Positions 8,900 through 16,632 of a DNA stretch of 32,753 nt are shown one piece after another. The position numbers and the translations under genes were made by a program. The notes beneath the pieces were generated by a model that worked only from the letters and a program-made list of their open reading frames with translations, had not been told where the DNA came from and did not search any database. Each line of letters starts with the position of its first letter. Position 1 is the stretch's first letter. Location: assembly GCA_000720805.1 (NCBI GenBank), contig JODI01000134.1, forward strand, positions 1 through 32,753, read 5' to 3'. Origin of the DNA: Streptomyces violaceoruber. Lineage in GTDB: Bacteria; Actinomycetota; Actinomycetes; Streptomycetales; Streptomycetaceae.

Positions 8900-9952
8900 T
8901 CAAGTTGTCGGCACGTCTTCGATGGTCCACTGGATCCCATGCGGGGCGAGGAAGTCGAGGAATGCGGTCGGGTGGTATGCCTGGGCGGGTGAGAGTACTC
9001 CCGGCTTGGCAGGGTCGGCGATGAGACGGCGGGCGCTTTCTACGGCGATCACCGCGGTCGTGCCGTAGGTGTCTGGGCCCTGGACGATGCCGCGGGCGCG
9101 GCGGCCGTCGGTACTGGTGGCGTCGAGCACGTAGGTGAAGTGCTGGGAGCGGCGGCTGTCCTCATCGGGTCCTTCAGGCAGGCTGTCGATGATCCCATGT
9201 GTGAGTGGGGTGTTCAGCCGGTCGCCCAACGCCGCCTCGGTCAGGCCCTCGACGTGCCGGACGCGGATGTGACGGGGAATGGTCACCACCTCCGACACCG
9301 GGAAGGCCATCACGGGGGTCGCCTCCGACTGTCCGGGCAGCCTGATCGCGGTGTGGCGGGCGGGCATGCCAGGGCGCCAGTCGCCGTTGTCGTAGGTCAT
9401 GCCTCCCGCCTTGATGGCGTCGATCGTTTCGACCACCGAGCGCAGCGAGCCGCGCGACATGCCGCCGCCTCCGACGACCACGTGGGTGGTGATGATCTCT
9501 TCGACCGGTTCAAGACGGTCGGCCAGGATGTGGGCCATGAGGTCTACCGGGACGCAGCCGTCGTTGGCGGCGGGTACGACGGTGACCCCGGCGTTCTCCG
9601 CCTCCATGGTGAAGGTGTCGAAGATCTTCTTGACGTAGAGCTGCTCGCCTGAGGTGTCGACGTAGTGACAGCCGGCGGCGATCGCGGCGCGGACGACGGC
9701 CTCACCTGACGAGGTGAATGGTCCGGCGCAGTTGATGACGCCGTCGCAGCCGCGGAAAGCGCTCACCAGCGCCTCATGGTCGCTGGTGTCGGACAAGCGT
9801 CGTTCCGCATCGGGGAGGCCGACCGCCGAGGCGGCCTCCTCCAGGCGCGCGAGATTGCGTCCGGCCAGGACCGTCTCGATGTCGCGTCGTGCCAGTTCGG
9901 TGAGGACGAGCTTTCCCTGGTATCCACTCGCGCCATAAACGGCGATCTTCAT
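8900..9952 (-). CDS. Saccharopine dehydrogenase-like NAD(P)-binding oxidoreductase
   Basis: Encodes 350 residues. ATG at 9952-9950 follows GAGGAG at good spacing. The N-terminus is a Rossmann fold: MKIAVYGASGYQGKLVLTEL contains the GxxGxxG turn, followed by VLAGRN at the end of the second strand, where NADP-preferring members have Arg. The next landmarks, DGVINCAGPF and GCHYVDTSGE, are typical of the saccharopine dehydrogenase / trans-acting enoyl reductase-like group. Most members of this group have no known substrate, so none is claimed. The gene is divergent from the AraC-type regulator at 10094 with 141 bases between, an arrangement that usually means the regulator controls the enzyme gene. 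The length is normal and no damage is visible. Confidence 0.8.
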   Translation of the reverse strand: MKIAVYGASGYQGKLVLTELARRDIETVLAGRNLARLEEAASAVGLPDAERRLSDTSDHEALVSAFRGCDGVINCAGPFTSSGEAVVRAAIAAGCHYVDTSGEQLYVKKIFDTFTMEAENAGVTVVPAANDGCVPVDLMAHILADRLEPVEEIITTHVVVGGGGMSRGSLRSVVETIDAIKAGGMTYDNGDWRPGMPARHTAIRLPGQSEATPVMAFPVSEVVTIPRHIRVRHVEGLTEAALGDRLNTPLTHGIIDSLPEGPDEDSRRSQHFTYVLDATSTDGRRARGIVQGPDTYGTTAVIAVESARRLIADPAKPGVLSPAQAYHPTAFLDFLAPHGIQWTIEDVPTT

Positions 9953-10015
9953 GTCATCTCCTCACGAGGGAGCTGCGCGGTTGCCCAGCCCACCGGCACA
10001 GTAAGGCGCCGACAC

Positions 10016-10062
10016 AAGACGATTGAATGAGCGAAAAGCGCTGTAGTTTGCGCCATCGTCTT
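10016..10062. promoter_or_regulatory. Divergent promoter region with AAGACGAT dyad
   Basis: In the 141 bases between the oxidoreductase and the araC-type gene, AAGACGAT (10016-10023) is mirrored by ATCGTCTT (10055-10062). Between them AGCGaaaaGCGCT forms a smaller dyad. This is a candidate site for the AraC-type regulator or an overlapping control region for both genes. Confidence 0.35.
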
Positions 10063-10093
10063 CGTTGAGGTCTCCGTTGGTTATGCTGGCTGC

Positions 10094-11020
10094 GTGGATG
10101 TTCTGTCTGATGTGGTGAGTGCGGCGCGTACCGGTCGACCCCACTCGGGCCGGGTGACCAGGTCCGCTCCCTTCGCCCAGCGGTTTCCGGCGGTGCCGTC
10201 CGCCGGGTTCCACATCGTTCTCCAGGGAACGTGCTGGCTTCTCCCGTCGCAGGGTGAGCCGATCGCGCTCGGGCCGGGCGACGTGGCGTTCCTGCCGCGC
10301 GGATCCGCACACGGTCTGGCAGACGAACCGTCCACCCCGGTAAGCGAGCCGCCCACAATGCTCACCGGAGTCCACGATGGCCGCAACGACGAGACGTCGG
10401 CCGACCGGCCGCCGACGGTAGTCATGCTCTGCGGCGCCTACCTCATGGACAGATCCGGGCCGCATCCGCTTTTGAACGACCTGCCCGAGGTCATCCACCT
10501 ACCGACGCGAGTAGGGCGTCACAGGGAACTCAATGCCGCGGTCGAACTCCTCGGCGTGGAACTGGACAGCGACGCCCGCCCAGGCTCCGACACCATCCTG
10601 CTCACCCTGCTGGATCTTCTCCTGCTCTACATCCTGCGCGCGTGGTTCGAAGAACAGCGCGTCTCCGGCCACTCCGCCACCGGTTGGGCCGCGGCCCTGC
10701 ACGACCCCACCGTCGCCGCCGCCCTCCGCGCCATCCACGGAGACCCCAGCCGGCAATGGACCGTCGAGGAGTTGGGCGCGCAGGCACGCCTGTCCCGCGC
10801 CGCCTTCGCCCGGCGGTTCACACGTCTGGTCGGCCAGCCGCCGCTCACCTACGTGACATGGTGGCGGATGACCACCGCCGCCCGGCTCCTGCGCACCTCC
10901 GACGCCCCCGTCAACACGATCGCCCAGCAGGTCGGCTACAGCTCGCAGTACACCTTCACCCATGCCTTCAAACGCCAGTACGGGTCACCGCCCGGCAGCT
11001 ACCGGCGCCCCGCCGGCTAA
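10094..11020 (+). CDS. AraC-family transcriptional regulator
   Basis: Encodes 308 residues from GTG 10094. The N-terminal ~170 residues form a cupin-type sensing domain of the AraC_binding_2/cupin_6 type (GFHIVLQGTCWLL, then LGPGDVAFLPRGSAHGLAD, the classic beta-barrel loop). The C-terminal ~100 residues contain two helix-turn-helix units: WTVEELGAQARLSRAAFARR with GQPPLTYVTWWRM, and VNTIAQQVGYSSQYTFTHAF ending in KRQYGSPPGSYRR, the AraC signature. Proteins of this layout usually regulate a neighbouring oxidoreductase gene, and one lies divergently here. The inducer is unknown. Confidence 0.88.
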   Translation: MDVLSDVVSAARTGRPHSGRVTRSAPFAQRFPAVPSAGFHIVLQGTCWLLPSQGEPIALGPGDVAFLPRGSAHGLADEPSTPVSEPPTMLTGVHDGRNDETSADRPPTVVMLCGAYLMDRSGPHPLLNDLPEVIHLPTRVGRHRELNAAVELLGVELDSDARPGSDTILLTLLDLLLLYILRAWFEEQRVSGHSATGWAAALHDPTVAAALRAIHGDPSRQWTVEELGAQARLSRAAFARRFTRLVGQPPLTYVTWWRMTTAARLLRTSDAPVNTIAQQVGYSSQYTFTHAFKRQYGSPPGSYRRPAG

Positions 11021-11131
11021 AGCACAACACCCGCATAGGGATCTTTGAGGTTTGGCGGCCTATGACATGTTGGTCAACGGCACCCCGAATTCTGCGCCCC
11101 ACCCCGCCTCCGCGCGGCCAGACCCAGCGCG

Positions 11132-11171
11132 CGGCGCCTGTCGTCATTCGTTCGAATGACGACAGGCGCCG
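11132..11171 (+). terminator. Long perfect hairpin
   Basis: CGGCGCCTGTCGTCATTCG is followed after TT by its exact 19-base complement. The stem extends four more pairs beyond one mismatch. There is no T-tract, which is common for Streptomyces terminators. It lies 112 bases past the AraC-type gene and 117 before the recombinase fusion, so it may terminate the former or be the end of a transposon. Confidence 0.5.
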
Positions 11172-11288
11172 TGCGCGTCCAATGGACCCGGAGTTTTCGG
11201 GGCGCGCATTCAATCAGATCCGATGGCGGATGATGACAGGGTTTAGTGACAGCTGGGGTCGGATGCGACCACCGACACGGGGAGCGGC

Positions 11289-12401
11289 ATGGCCAACCTG
11301 GTCTACGAGCGGGTGTCGACCGACCAGCAGTCGACCGACCGTCAGAACCTCGTCCTGGCCGAGGCCGGGATCGAAGACCCGGTGCCGTTCGAGGGGGAGC
11401 CGGGCACCTCCAGCCGCCTCCACCCGCTTCAGCGCCCGAAATTCGGCGAACTGCTCACCTACGCGCGGCCGGGCGACACCGTGCACATCTCCGAGATGTT
11501 CCGCCTCGTGCGCGGCACCGGGCACATCCTCGACGTACTCGACGTCCTCCACCGCGACCAGGTCGCCCTGCGCATCCACGACGGCGCGTTCTCCGCCATG
11601 GACCTCACCGCCCGCCACCCGCGCACCGGAGAACTGCTGTCCACCGTGAAGTTCATGGTGCAGACCCTCGCCGCCGCCGGCGAACTCCAGCGCGACCTGC
11701 CCGAACACGCCGCCAACGAGGAGGACGTCCCGGCGCCCGAGCTGCCGGTCACCCTCGACATGCCCGGCAAGGTCGCAGACTTCCTCCGCGCCGCCGACCT
11801 GGAGCCCGCCGAACGGGCTGCACTCGACCACGGGGTGACCGTGCGACGCGGCCAGGGCCCGCACCCGGTGACGCTGATCGTGGACTCCCAGTCGGTCAAG
11901 GGAGCCTCCACCGTCGGCCGCAACAGCCGCGGCTACGACGCCGCGAAGAAAATCAACGGCCGCAAGCGACATATCACGGTGGACACGCTCGGCCTACCGG
12001 TGATGATCACGGTGACGCCCGCCGACATCCAGGACCGCGACGCCGCCCGCGACGTGTTCTGGCGCCCGCGCCTCACCCAGCCGCAGATCACCCAGGTCTG
12101 GGCCGACCGCGGCTACGCCGGCGACCTCGTGGACTGGGCCCGCGAACGCCTCTGGCTGAGCCTGCGCATCGTCTCCCGGCCCAAGGGCACCAAGGGCTTC
12201 GTCGTCCTGCCACGCCGCTGGAAAGTCGAGCGGACGATCGGCTGGTGCATGAACGCCCGCCGCAACGCACGCGACTACGAACGCCTGCCCCAGCACTCCG
12301 AAGCCCATATGAACTGGGCGCTCATCACCCTCATGACCAGAAGGCTTACCCGGAAGAAGCCCGTCCCTGGTACAGCGAAGAAGCAGACGCCCGCTGGCTG
12401 A
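11289..12401 (+). CDS. In-frame fusion: serine recombinase N-terminus plus IS5-type DDE domain
   Basis: A single 370-residue frame. Residues 1-135 are the catalytic domain of a resolvase-type serine recombinase: VYERVSTDQQSTDRQ with nucleophile Ser10, then RPKFGELLTYARPGDTV, and AAAGELQRD near residue 135. Residues 138-190 match the C-terminal part of the second copy at 17701-18372, but the helix-turn-helix expected between has been deleted. At residue 190/191 (about 11859) the sequence switches to an IS5-family transposase catalytic domain: Asp199 in IVDSQSVKG, Asp273 in VWADRGYAGD, Glu314 in WKVERTIGWCMNARR. The transposase N-terminal DNA-binding half is absent. Both active sites look intact. 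It is most simply a chance chimera from an insertion or deletion; a functional role is unproven. Confidence 0.75.
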   Translation: MANLVYERVSTDQQSTDRQNLVLAEAGIEDPVPFEGEPGTSSRLHPLQRPKFGELLTYARPGDTVHISEMFRLVRGTGHILDVLDVLHRDQVALRIHDGAFSAMDLTARHPRTGELLSTVKFMVQTLAAAGELQRDLPEHAANEEDVPAPELPVTLDMPGKVADFLRAADLEPAERAALDHGVTVRRGQGPHPVTLIVDSQSVKGASTVGRNSRGYDAAKKINGRKRHITVDTLGLPVMITVTPADIQDRDAARDVFWRPRLTQPQITQVWADRGYAGDLVDWARERLWLSLRIVSRPKGTKGFVVLPRRWKVERTIGWCMNARRNARDYERLPQHSEAHMNWALITLMTRRLTRKKPVPGTAKKQTPAG

Positions 12402-12406
12402 GCCAG

Positions 12407-12433
12407 CCTATGAGGACCACAAGGTCGCATAGG
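12407..12433. terminator. Hairpin between convergent genes
   Basis: CCTATG and GACC pair with GGTC and CATAGG around an ACAA loop, with a small bulge. A shorter dyad (GCTGGCT/AGCCAGC) lies just before it at 12393-12407. The position between the convergent recombinase fusion and the S41 peptidase suits a bidirectional terminator. Confidence 0.45.
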
Positions 12434-12466
12434 TCGAGAACCTCCAAGGAGCCTGGCCGGACAGCA

Positions 12467-13495
12467 TCAGGTTCGTCGGCAGGCGGCTTGCTTGAGCAGC
12501 CAGTTCTGAGCTGCTTTCAGGACTTCGTCCCGGTTGCGTGCCACTGGACGTGGGTCCTTGACGATCTCTTCGTCCGGCGAGATCGCTGCGTCATATGTAC
12601 GGCCCGTTCGGTCCGCGTCCTTGACTTCCGTGAGGATCAGCATGGCACCGTCGGGCAGGTCATACGCCTTGTTTCCCGTGGGGACACCGTAGGTCCGTTC
12701 GCCGAAGAAACGGGTGCTTGGACGCCCGCGGAATGCCACCACGACCGCTTCACCCGCACTCGCTGTTCGCTTGCCGGTTAGCACAGCGACCGGTGGGGTG
12801 CTTCTGGCGACGGGCTTACTCTTGCCCCAGCCGACCGATCTTCCATCTGGGTACGGTGCACCGTTCTTGATCGACCACATGGACTTCTTGCCGTCCGCAT
12901 CCACGAACATGCCCACCTTGCCATCGCCGAGGATGGGCCCTACGACGGCCAGCATCGGCCACATGTTGCCGCCCGTATTCGAGCGTAGATCCACCACCCA
13001 GCCGCAGGCCCCGGCCTGGTCTGCCTTCGCCACGGCATCACGCCCTCGCCGCACGTACTCCTCGTACGCCTTCTGAGTCCCCTGCACTCCGGGGAGAGAA
13101 ATGAATCCGGTGCCGTTCTGCGAACGCCCCTGCAGGTCATCGAGAGGGATCGCAGAGGACCCCAGTGTCTCCTTGGCTTGTTCTGGATCCCAGAAGGTGC
13201 TGTGCCCGTCACCCAAGGCCTGTAGTGCCGAGCCGATCGCCCCGTAGGTGTCCGCTGGCTTCTGCGCGCCGCGTGCCTGCGAGAACGCTTTGGCGCGGAC
13301 GTCCGCCCAGTCAATCTCGTGCCGAAGAAGGGAGTGCTCTTCCATGATGGTCAGGGCTTTCGACAGATACGTCCGCGCCTTGGGCGCCATGTCGTTGCCT
13401 GATGAGTCCTGCGAATCGCTTGTGCATCCTGTCGCCGCGACGACTCCCACCAACCCGGCGCAGGTCGACCTACGCAGTGAAGGTCCCCACCTCAT
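12467..13495 (-). CDS. S41-family peptidase, secreted lipoprotein
   Basis: Encodes 342 residues. ATG 13495 follows GGGGGA. Residues 1-24 form a lipoprotein signal peptide ending in the lipobox A-T-G-Cys24, so the mature protein should be anchored on the outer face of the membrane. The body is a tail-specific-protease/TSPc domain of the S41 type: GDGHS with His98, WVVDLRSNTGGNMWPML (the conserved strand with Asp-Leu-Arg), then TASAGEAVVVAF with putative nucleophile Ser246 and Glu249, and FFGERTYGVPTG. No PDZ domain is evident. The substrate is unknown. The gene starts about 85 bases beyond a Tn3 transposase fragment whose frame reads into it, so its original promoter may have been altered. Confidence 0.85.
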   Translation of the reverse strand: MRWGPSLRRSTCAGLVGVVAATGCTSDSQDSSGNDMAPKARTYLSKALTIMEEHSLLRHEIDWADVRAKAFSQARGAQKPADTYGAIGSALQALGDGHSTFWDPEQAKETLGSSAIPLDDLQGRSQNGTGFISLPGVQGTQKAYEEYVRRGRDAVAKADQAGACGWVVDLRSNTGGNMWPMLAVVGPILGDGKVGMFVDADGKKSMWSIKNGAPYPDGRSVGWGKSKPVARSTPPVAVLTGKRTASAGEAVVVAFRGRPSTRFFGERTYGVPTGNKAYDLPDGAMLILTEVKDADRTGRTYDAAISPDEEIVKDPRPVARNRDEVLKAAQNWLLKQAACRRT

Positions 13496-13579
13496 CCATC
13501 CCCCAGCCCTTTGGCCCAGGACGCAACCCTACGTTGGCGATCAGTACTGACGAACTCCCAGATGAGAAACAGCTACTCA

Positions 13580-13829
13580 AGAGCAGGCGTTCCAGAAGCT
13601 TCGCCTCGTCGATCGCCTCGCGGGTGCCCACGGGGGCGAGGGCCTTGAGCATCCCGGTGCGCAGGGCGGCTTCCTTGAGGATGTCGATGAGGGCGACGGT
13701 GCCCCACTTCTTGCGGATCGCCTTCTTGAGCTTGCGCAGGTTCTTGGGCTCCTTCTGCGGCTCGGGGTCGGTGAACTTGATCGCCCCGTTGCGGCGCTTC
13801 ACAGCCCCTTCTGCACGCCCCGTGATCAC
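13580..13829 (-). pseudogene. Tn3-family transposase middle fragment
   Basis: On the minus strand the frame reads NGAIKFTDPEPQKEPKNL, then LRKLKKAIRKKWGTVALIDI and LKEAALRTGMLKAL. This is the segment just before the catalytic domain of DUF4158 Tn3 transposases; the upstream transposase has the corresponding [20 protein letters not shown]. It resembles a different Tn3 type from the one at 3851-6836. Homology stops at LLERLLL (about 13580), after which the frame runs into the S41 gene region. Both ends are truncated. Confidence 0.7.
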
Positions 13830-13901
13830 CTGTCGGGCTGGACGGTAGAGGGGCTGGTGTACAGCGGGCGCGGGTATCGGCGAAGTTACCCGGCACGGCG
13901 A

Positions 13902-15449
13902 TCAGACCTGGTAGAAGCACGGCCCAACTGCCAGGCGCCCGGGCGGGGCCAACGCGCTCCTGCCCGGGCGCCTGGAGCCTGCGGCCCCGCCAGAGCCTGG
14001 GCAGCGGCAGGCCGGGCAACTGCGGGTGGCGCAGGTGCTGACTGCCGTCGTAGACGTGCAGGGTAGGTCTCCGGGCCCGGGGTGCCGGCCGCGTCGTAGA
14101 CGTCCAGGACACGCTCGACGCGCTCCCACAACTTCACCGGGCCGCCCTCGCGCACCCGCCAACCGCCGTCGGTCGGGGTGAGGGCGGCGGCGACGAGAAG
14201 CTGGCACAGGCCGATGTGGATCAGTGCGGTGTGCCGAGATCGGGCCAGAGCCAGCCCGCCAAGGGGGTCCAGCCAAGATGAGCCCAAAAGCCGCCACGGG
14301 ACGGCGACCTGGTGGGCAGAGAAGCTCACCGATGCGGACCGGCGGGCACTGTCCCCGCTGTTGTGGACCCACGTGGACCCATACGGCCGGTTCGAGCTGG
14401 ATATGAACAGTCGTCTGGACCTGGACCTGGCCGTCTCGGTAACGGTGCCCGGCCCTCGCCATGCGCAGCCGTTCGAGACCGGATCTCCGATGGCGACTTG
14501 CCGCTTCAGGCTTCGTCAGCGAGTGTTTTTTCGCGTCGGAACCCGCGCCGACGTCTCGGCTCTGGATCGTTGCGGCCGCACGGTGCAGTTCAGTGAGCAC
14601 CATCCGGACGGCTCGCCGTGCCGCACGTTCAGGGCGGTGGAGCACATCGATACGGCGTCGGGTGTGCACGCCGCTGAGCGGTCTGAGGATCACTGCGGGG
14701 TGCGGGCGTGTGGTCCAGCGGGGCATCAGGGCCAGGCCGCCTCCGGCGGCTACGGCTTCGGCGACCACCGCGAATTCGTTGATGCGATGGACGATGTTGA
14801 GCCGCCGGTTCGCGGCGGTCGCGATGGCGTCGATGGTGGCCATCAGCGGGAAGCCTTCGTTGACGGTGATCCAGGGTTGATCCGCGACGTCTCCCGGCGT
14901 GAGGCGTCGTTTGGCGGCCAAGGGGTGGTCGGTCGGCAGGGCGATGTCGAGCGGTTCACGCAGAAGCATGCTGGTGGTGACCGTAGTCGGCCACGGTGGC
15001 GCTTGGTCGAGACGGTGGGTGAGTACGAGGTCGTAGTCCCGGGTCAGTCGCGGGAAATGGTCTTGCGCGACGTCCTCGTCGGCGAGCGAGAGCTGCGGGC
15101 GTCCAGGGCCGGCCTGGGCAAGCAGCAGTGGGAAGAACGAGGCGGCCGCACTGTGGAAAGCCGTTACCGACACTTCTGCGTCCGGCTGGTCGACGAACTC
15201 CTCAATGGTGTGCCGTGCCCTGGCCAGCGCGGTCTCCACCTCGATCGCCGCACTGGCCAGGGCTTGCCCGGCATCGGTGAGCACCAACCGCCGTCCGTCA
15301 CGTTCGGTGAGTGGGACCGGGATCGAGCGTTGCAGCAGCCGTAGCTGTTGGGAGATTGCCGAGGGAGTCATCAACAGCACCTCGGCGGTCGCGGTGACGC
15401 TTCCCAGCTCGCCGAGCTCCCGCAAGATCTGCAACTGCCGTTCATTCAT
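13902..15449 (-). CDS. LysR-family regulator with a run-on C-terminal tail
   Basis: ATG 15449. Residues 1-62 are the LysR winged helix (QLQILRELGELGSVTATAEV, MTPSAISQQLRLLQRS, LTERDGRRLVLTDAGQAL). The periplasmic-binding-like effector domain follows to about residue 300 (EPLDIALPTDHPLAAKRRL, VAEAVAAGGGLALMPRW). Family members are about 300 residues, but here no stop occurs until 13902, giving 515. The extra ~210 residues are Arg/Pro-rich and are mostly the antisense reading of a Tn3 fragment and of other remnants. The natural 3' end (about 14534) was therefore lost to an insertion. The gene is divergent from the nitrilase gene with 80 bases between and probably controls it; whether the extended protein folds is uncertain. 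Confidence 0.75.
   Translation of the reverse strand: MNERQLQILRELGELGSVTATAEVLLMTPSAISQQLRLLQRSIPVPLTERDGRRLVLTDAGQALASAAIEVETALARARHTIEEFVDQPDAEVSVTAFHSAAASFFPLLLAQAGPGRPQLSLADEDVAQDHFPRLTRDYDLVLTHRLDQAPPWPTTVTTSMLLREPLDIALPTDHPLAAKRRLTPGDVADQPWITVNEGFPLMATIDAIATAANRRLNIVHRINEFAVVAEAVAAGGGLALMPRWTTRPHPAVILRPLSGVHTRRRIDVLHRPERAARRAVRMVLTELHRAAATIQSRDVGAGSDAKKHSLTKPEAASRHRRSGLERLRMARAGHRYRDGQVQVQTTVHIQLEPAVWVHVGPQQRGQCPPVRIGELLCPPGRRPVAAFGLILAGPPWRAGSGPISAHRTDPHRPVPASRRRRPHPDRRRLAGARGRPGEVVGARRACPGRLRRGRHPGPGDLPCTSTTAVSTCATRSCPACRCPGSGGAAGSRRPGRSALAPPGRLAVGPCFYQV
13960..14242 (-). pseudogene. Unrecognised coding remnant
   Basis: The minus strand reads plausibly as protein over this stretch: SRHTALIHIGLCQLLVAAAL, GGWRVREGGPVKLWERVERV, DVYDAAGTPGPETY. 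After a likely two-base deletion at about 14062 it continues in another frame as TLHVYDGSQHLRHPQLPGLP. The pattern faintly recalls the C-terminus of peptide-modifying methyltransferases in Streptomyces, but I cannot name it with confidence. Both sides run into Tn3 fragments. Confidence 0.3.
14313..14475 (+). pseudogene. Tn3-family transposase extreme C-terminal fragment
   Basis: The plus strand encodes WAEKLTDADRRALSPLLWTH, then VDPYGRFELDMNSRLDLDL and VTVPGPRHAQ. This parallels residues near the end of the transposase at 5439-6836 ([35 protein letters not shown]). It is the last ~50 codons of a related element, lying opposite the run-on tail of the LysR gene. Its orientation is opposite to the Tn3 fragment at 13580-13829, so they come from separate events. 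Confidence 0.65.
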
Positions 15450-15467
15450 CCTCTTGCTGTAGTGATG

Positions 15468-15513
15468 CTTCAGGATTGTTGAAGAACCTCGCTCTTGGCT
15501 TCAAGGTGGAAGC
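15468..15513. promoter_or_regulatory. Paired dyads in LysR-nitrilase promoter region
   Basis: CTTCA (15468-15472) mirrors TGAAG (15480-15484), and its inner bases fit the LysR T-N11-A rule. A second dyad GCTTC-N6-GAAGC spans 15498-15513, so the centres are about 30 bases apart. The pair lies between the divergent starts, as expected for recognition and activation sites of the LysR protein. Binding is inferred. Confidence 0.45.
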
Positions 15514-15529
15514 AGTGCAGCGTATAGGC

Positions 15530-16555
15530 ATGACCAGTGACGACAGCACTTACAACAGCCCGGACACAGGTTCCGGCCCGGCGAGTGTCGTTCGGGCAGG
15601 CGTGGTGCAGGCCGCCCCGGTTCCGTTCGATCCGGTGGCCACGTTGCGTGTGGTGGAACGGTGGCTGTCCGAGGCAGCCGAGCGGAACCTGGATCTCGTG
15701 GTGTTCCCCGAGGCGTTCATCGGCGGGTACCCCAAGGGATCGGCGTTCGGGGGTGTGGTGGGCGACCGGACCACTGCCGGACGAGACGAGTTCGCCCGGT
15801 ATTGGAACGGCGCCGTGGAGGTGCCCGGCCCGGTCACGGACCGCCTGGGCGAACTGGCGGCCGGTGCCCGCACACACCTGGTCATCGGCGTCGTCGAACG
15901 GGAATACGGCACGCTCTACTGCTCGGTCCTGTTCTTCTCCGACACAGGAGCCTTGCTCGGGAAGCGGCGCAAGCTCATGCCTACCGGCGCCGAGCGGATG
16001 ATCTGGGGGTTCGGCGACGGCTCAACCCTTGATGTGCACCGTACGAAGCTCGGACGGCTCGGGGCCGTGATCTGCTGGGAAAACATGATGCCCGCGACGC
16101 GGATGGCCATGTATGCGCAAGGCATTGAACTGTACTGTGCGCCGACAGCGGACAGCAGGGAAAGCCACCACGCGACCATGCGCCATATCGCCATGGAGGG
16201 CAGGTGTTTCGTGCTGGCGGCGAACCAATGCCTGCGCACGAGGGACTTCCCGGCGGATCACCCCACGCCGTACGGTGACGACCCGGAGCAACTCATCTCC
16301 CGGGGCGGCAGCAGCATCATCGGCCCGCTGGGCGAAGTGCTGGCCGGGCCCGTCCTGGATCAGGAGGTCCTGCTGACCGCGGACCTCGACATGGGGCTGA
16401 TCCCGTGCGCTCGCTACGACTTCGACCCCGTCGGCCATTATGCGCGGCCCGACATCTTCCGCCTCCACGTGGACACCACGGCCCGCCGCGCCGTACAGAC
16501 CAACGACAGTCTGAGCCCATCCCCCTCGGCCGACCTGCCCACCATGTTCACCTAG
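15530..16555 (+). CDS. Nitrilase (carbon-nitrogen hydrolase)
   Basis: Encodes 341 residues from ATG 15530. An upstream TTG at 15476 is possible but would overlap the operator dyads and adds unmatched residues. The nitrilase triad is clear: Glu61 in VVFPEAFIGGYPKG, Lys148 in GKRRKLMPTGAER, Cys182 in VICWENMMP. The CWEN-x-MP form is typical of true nitrilases, which hydrolyse R-C≡N to the carboxylic acid and ammonia, rather than amidases of the same superfamily. Other conserved parts are ESHHATMRHIAMEGRCFVL and SRGGSSIIGPLGEVLAGP. The natural nitrile is unknown. The gene is followed 77 bases later by a PLP-dependent dehydratase, probably co-transcribed, and is divergent from a LysR gene. Confidence 0.9.
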   Translation: MTSDDSTYNSPDTGSGPASVVRAGVVQAAPVPFDPVATLRVVERWLSEAAERNLDLVVFPEAFIGGYPKGSAFGGVVGDRTTAGRDEFARYWNGAVEVPGPVTDRLGELAAGARTHLVIGVVEREYGTLYCSVLFFSDTGALLGKRRKLMPTGAERMIWGFGDGSTLDVHRTKLGRLGAVICWENMMPATRMAMYAQGIELYCAPTADSRESHHATMRHIAMEGRCFVLAANQCLRTRDFPADHPTPYGDDPEQLISRGGSSIIGPLGEVLAGPVLDQEVLLTADLDMGLIPCARYDFDPVGHYARPDIFRLHVDTTARRAVQTNDSLSPSPSADLPTMFT

Positions 16556-16632
16556 TCGCGTGCCACGCCTGACGGCACGACCGATATGCCCATCCTCACT
16601 CAGAGGTATCCCGGCTCCCTTGGACACCGCCC

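Noticed and set aside
11246..12781. A 511-codon plus-strand frame overlapping the recombinase fusion
   Set aside because: Arg/Pro-rich out-of-frame reading; the overlapping frame has both recombinase and DDE motifs.
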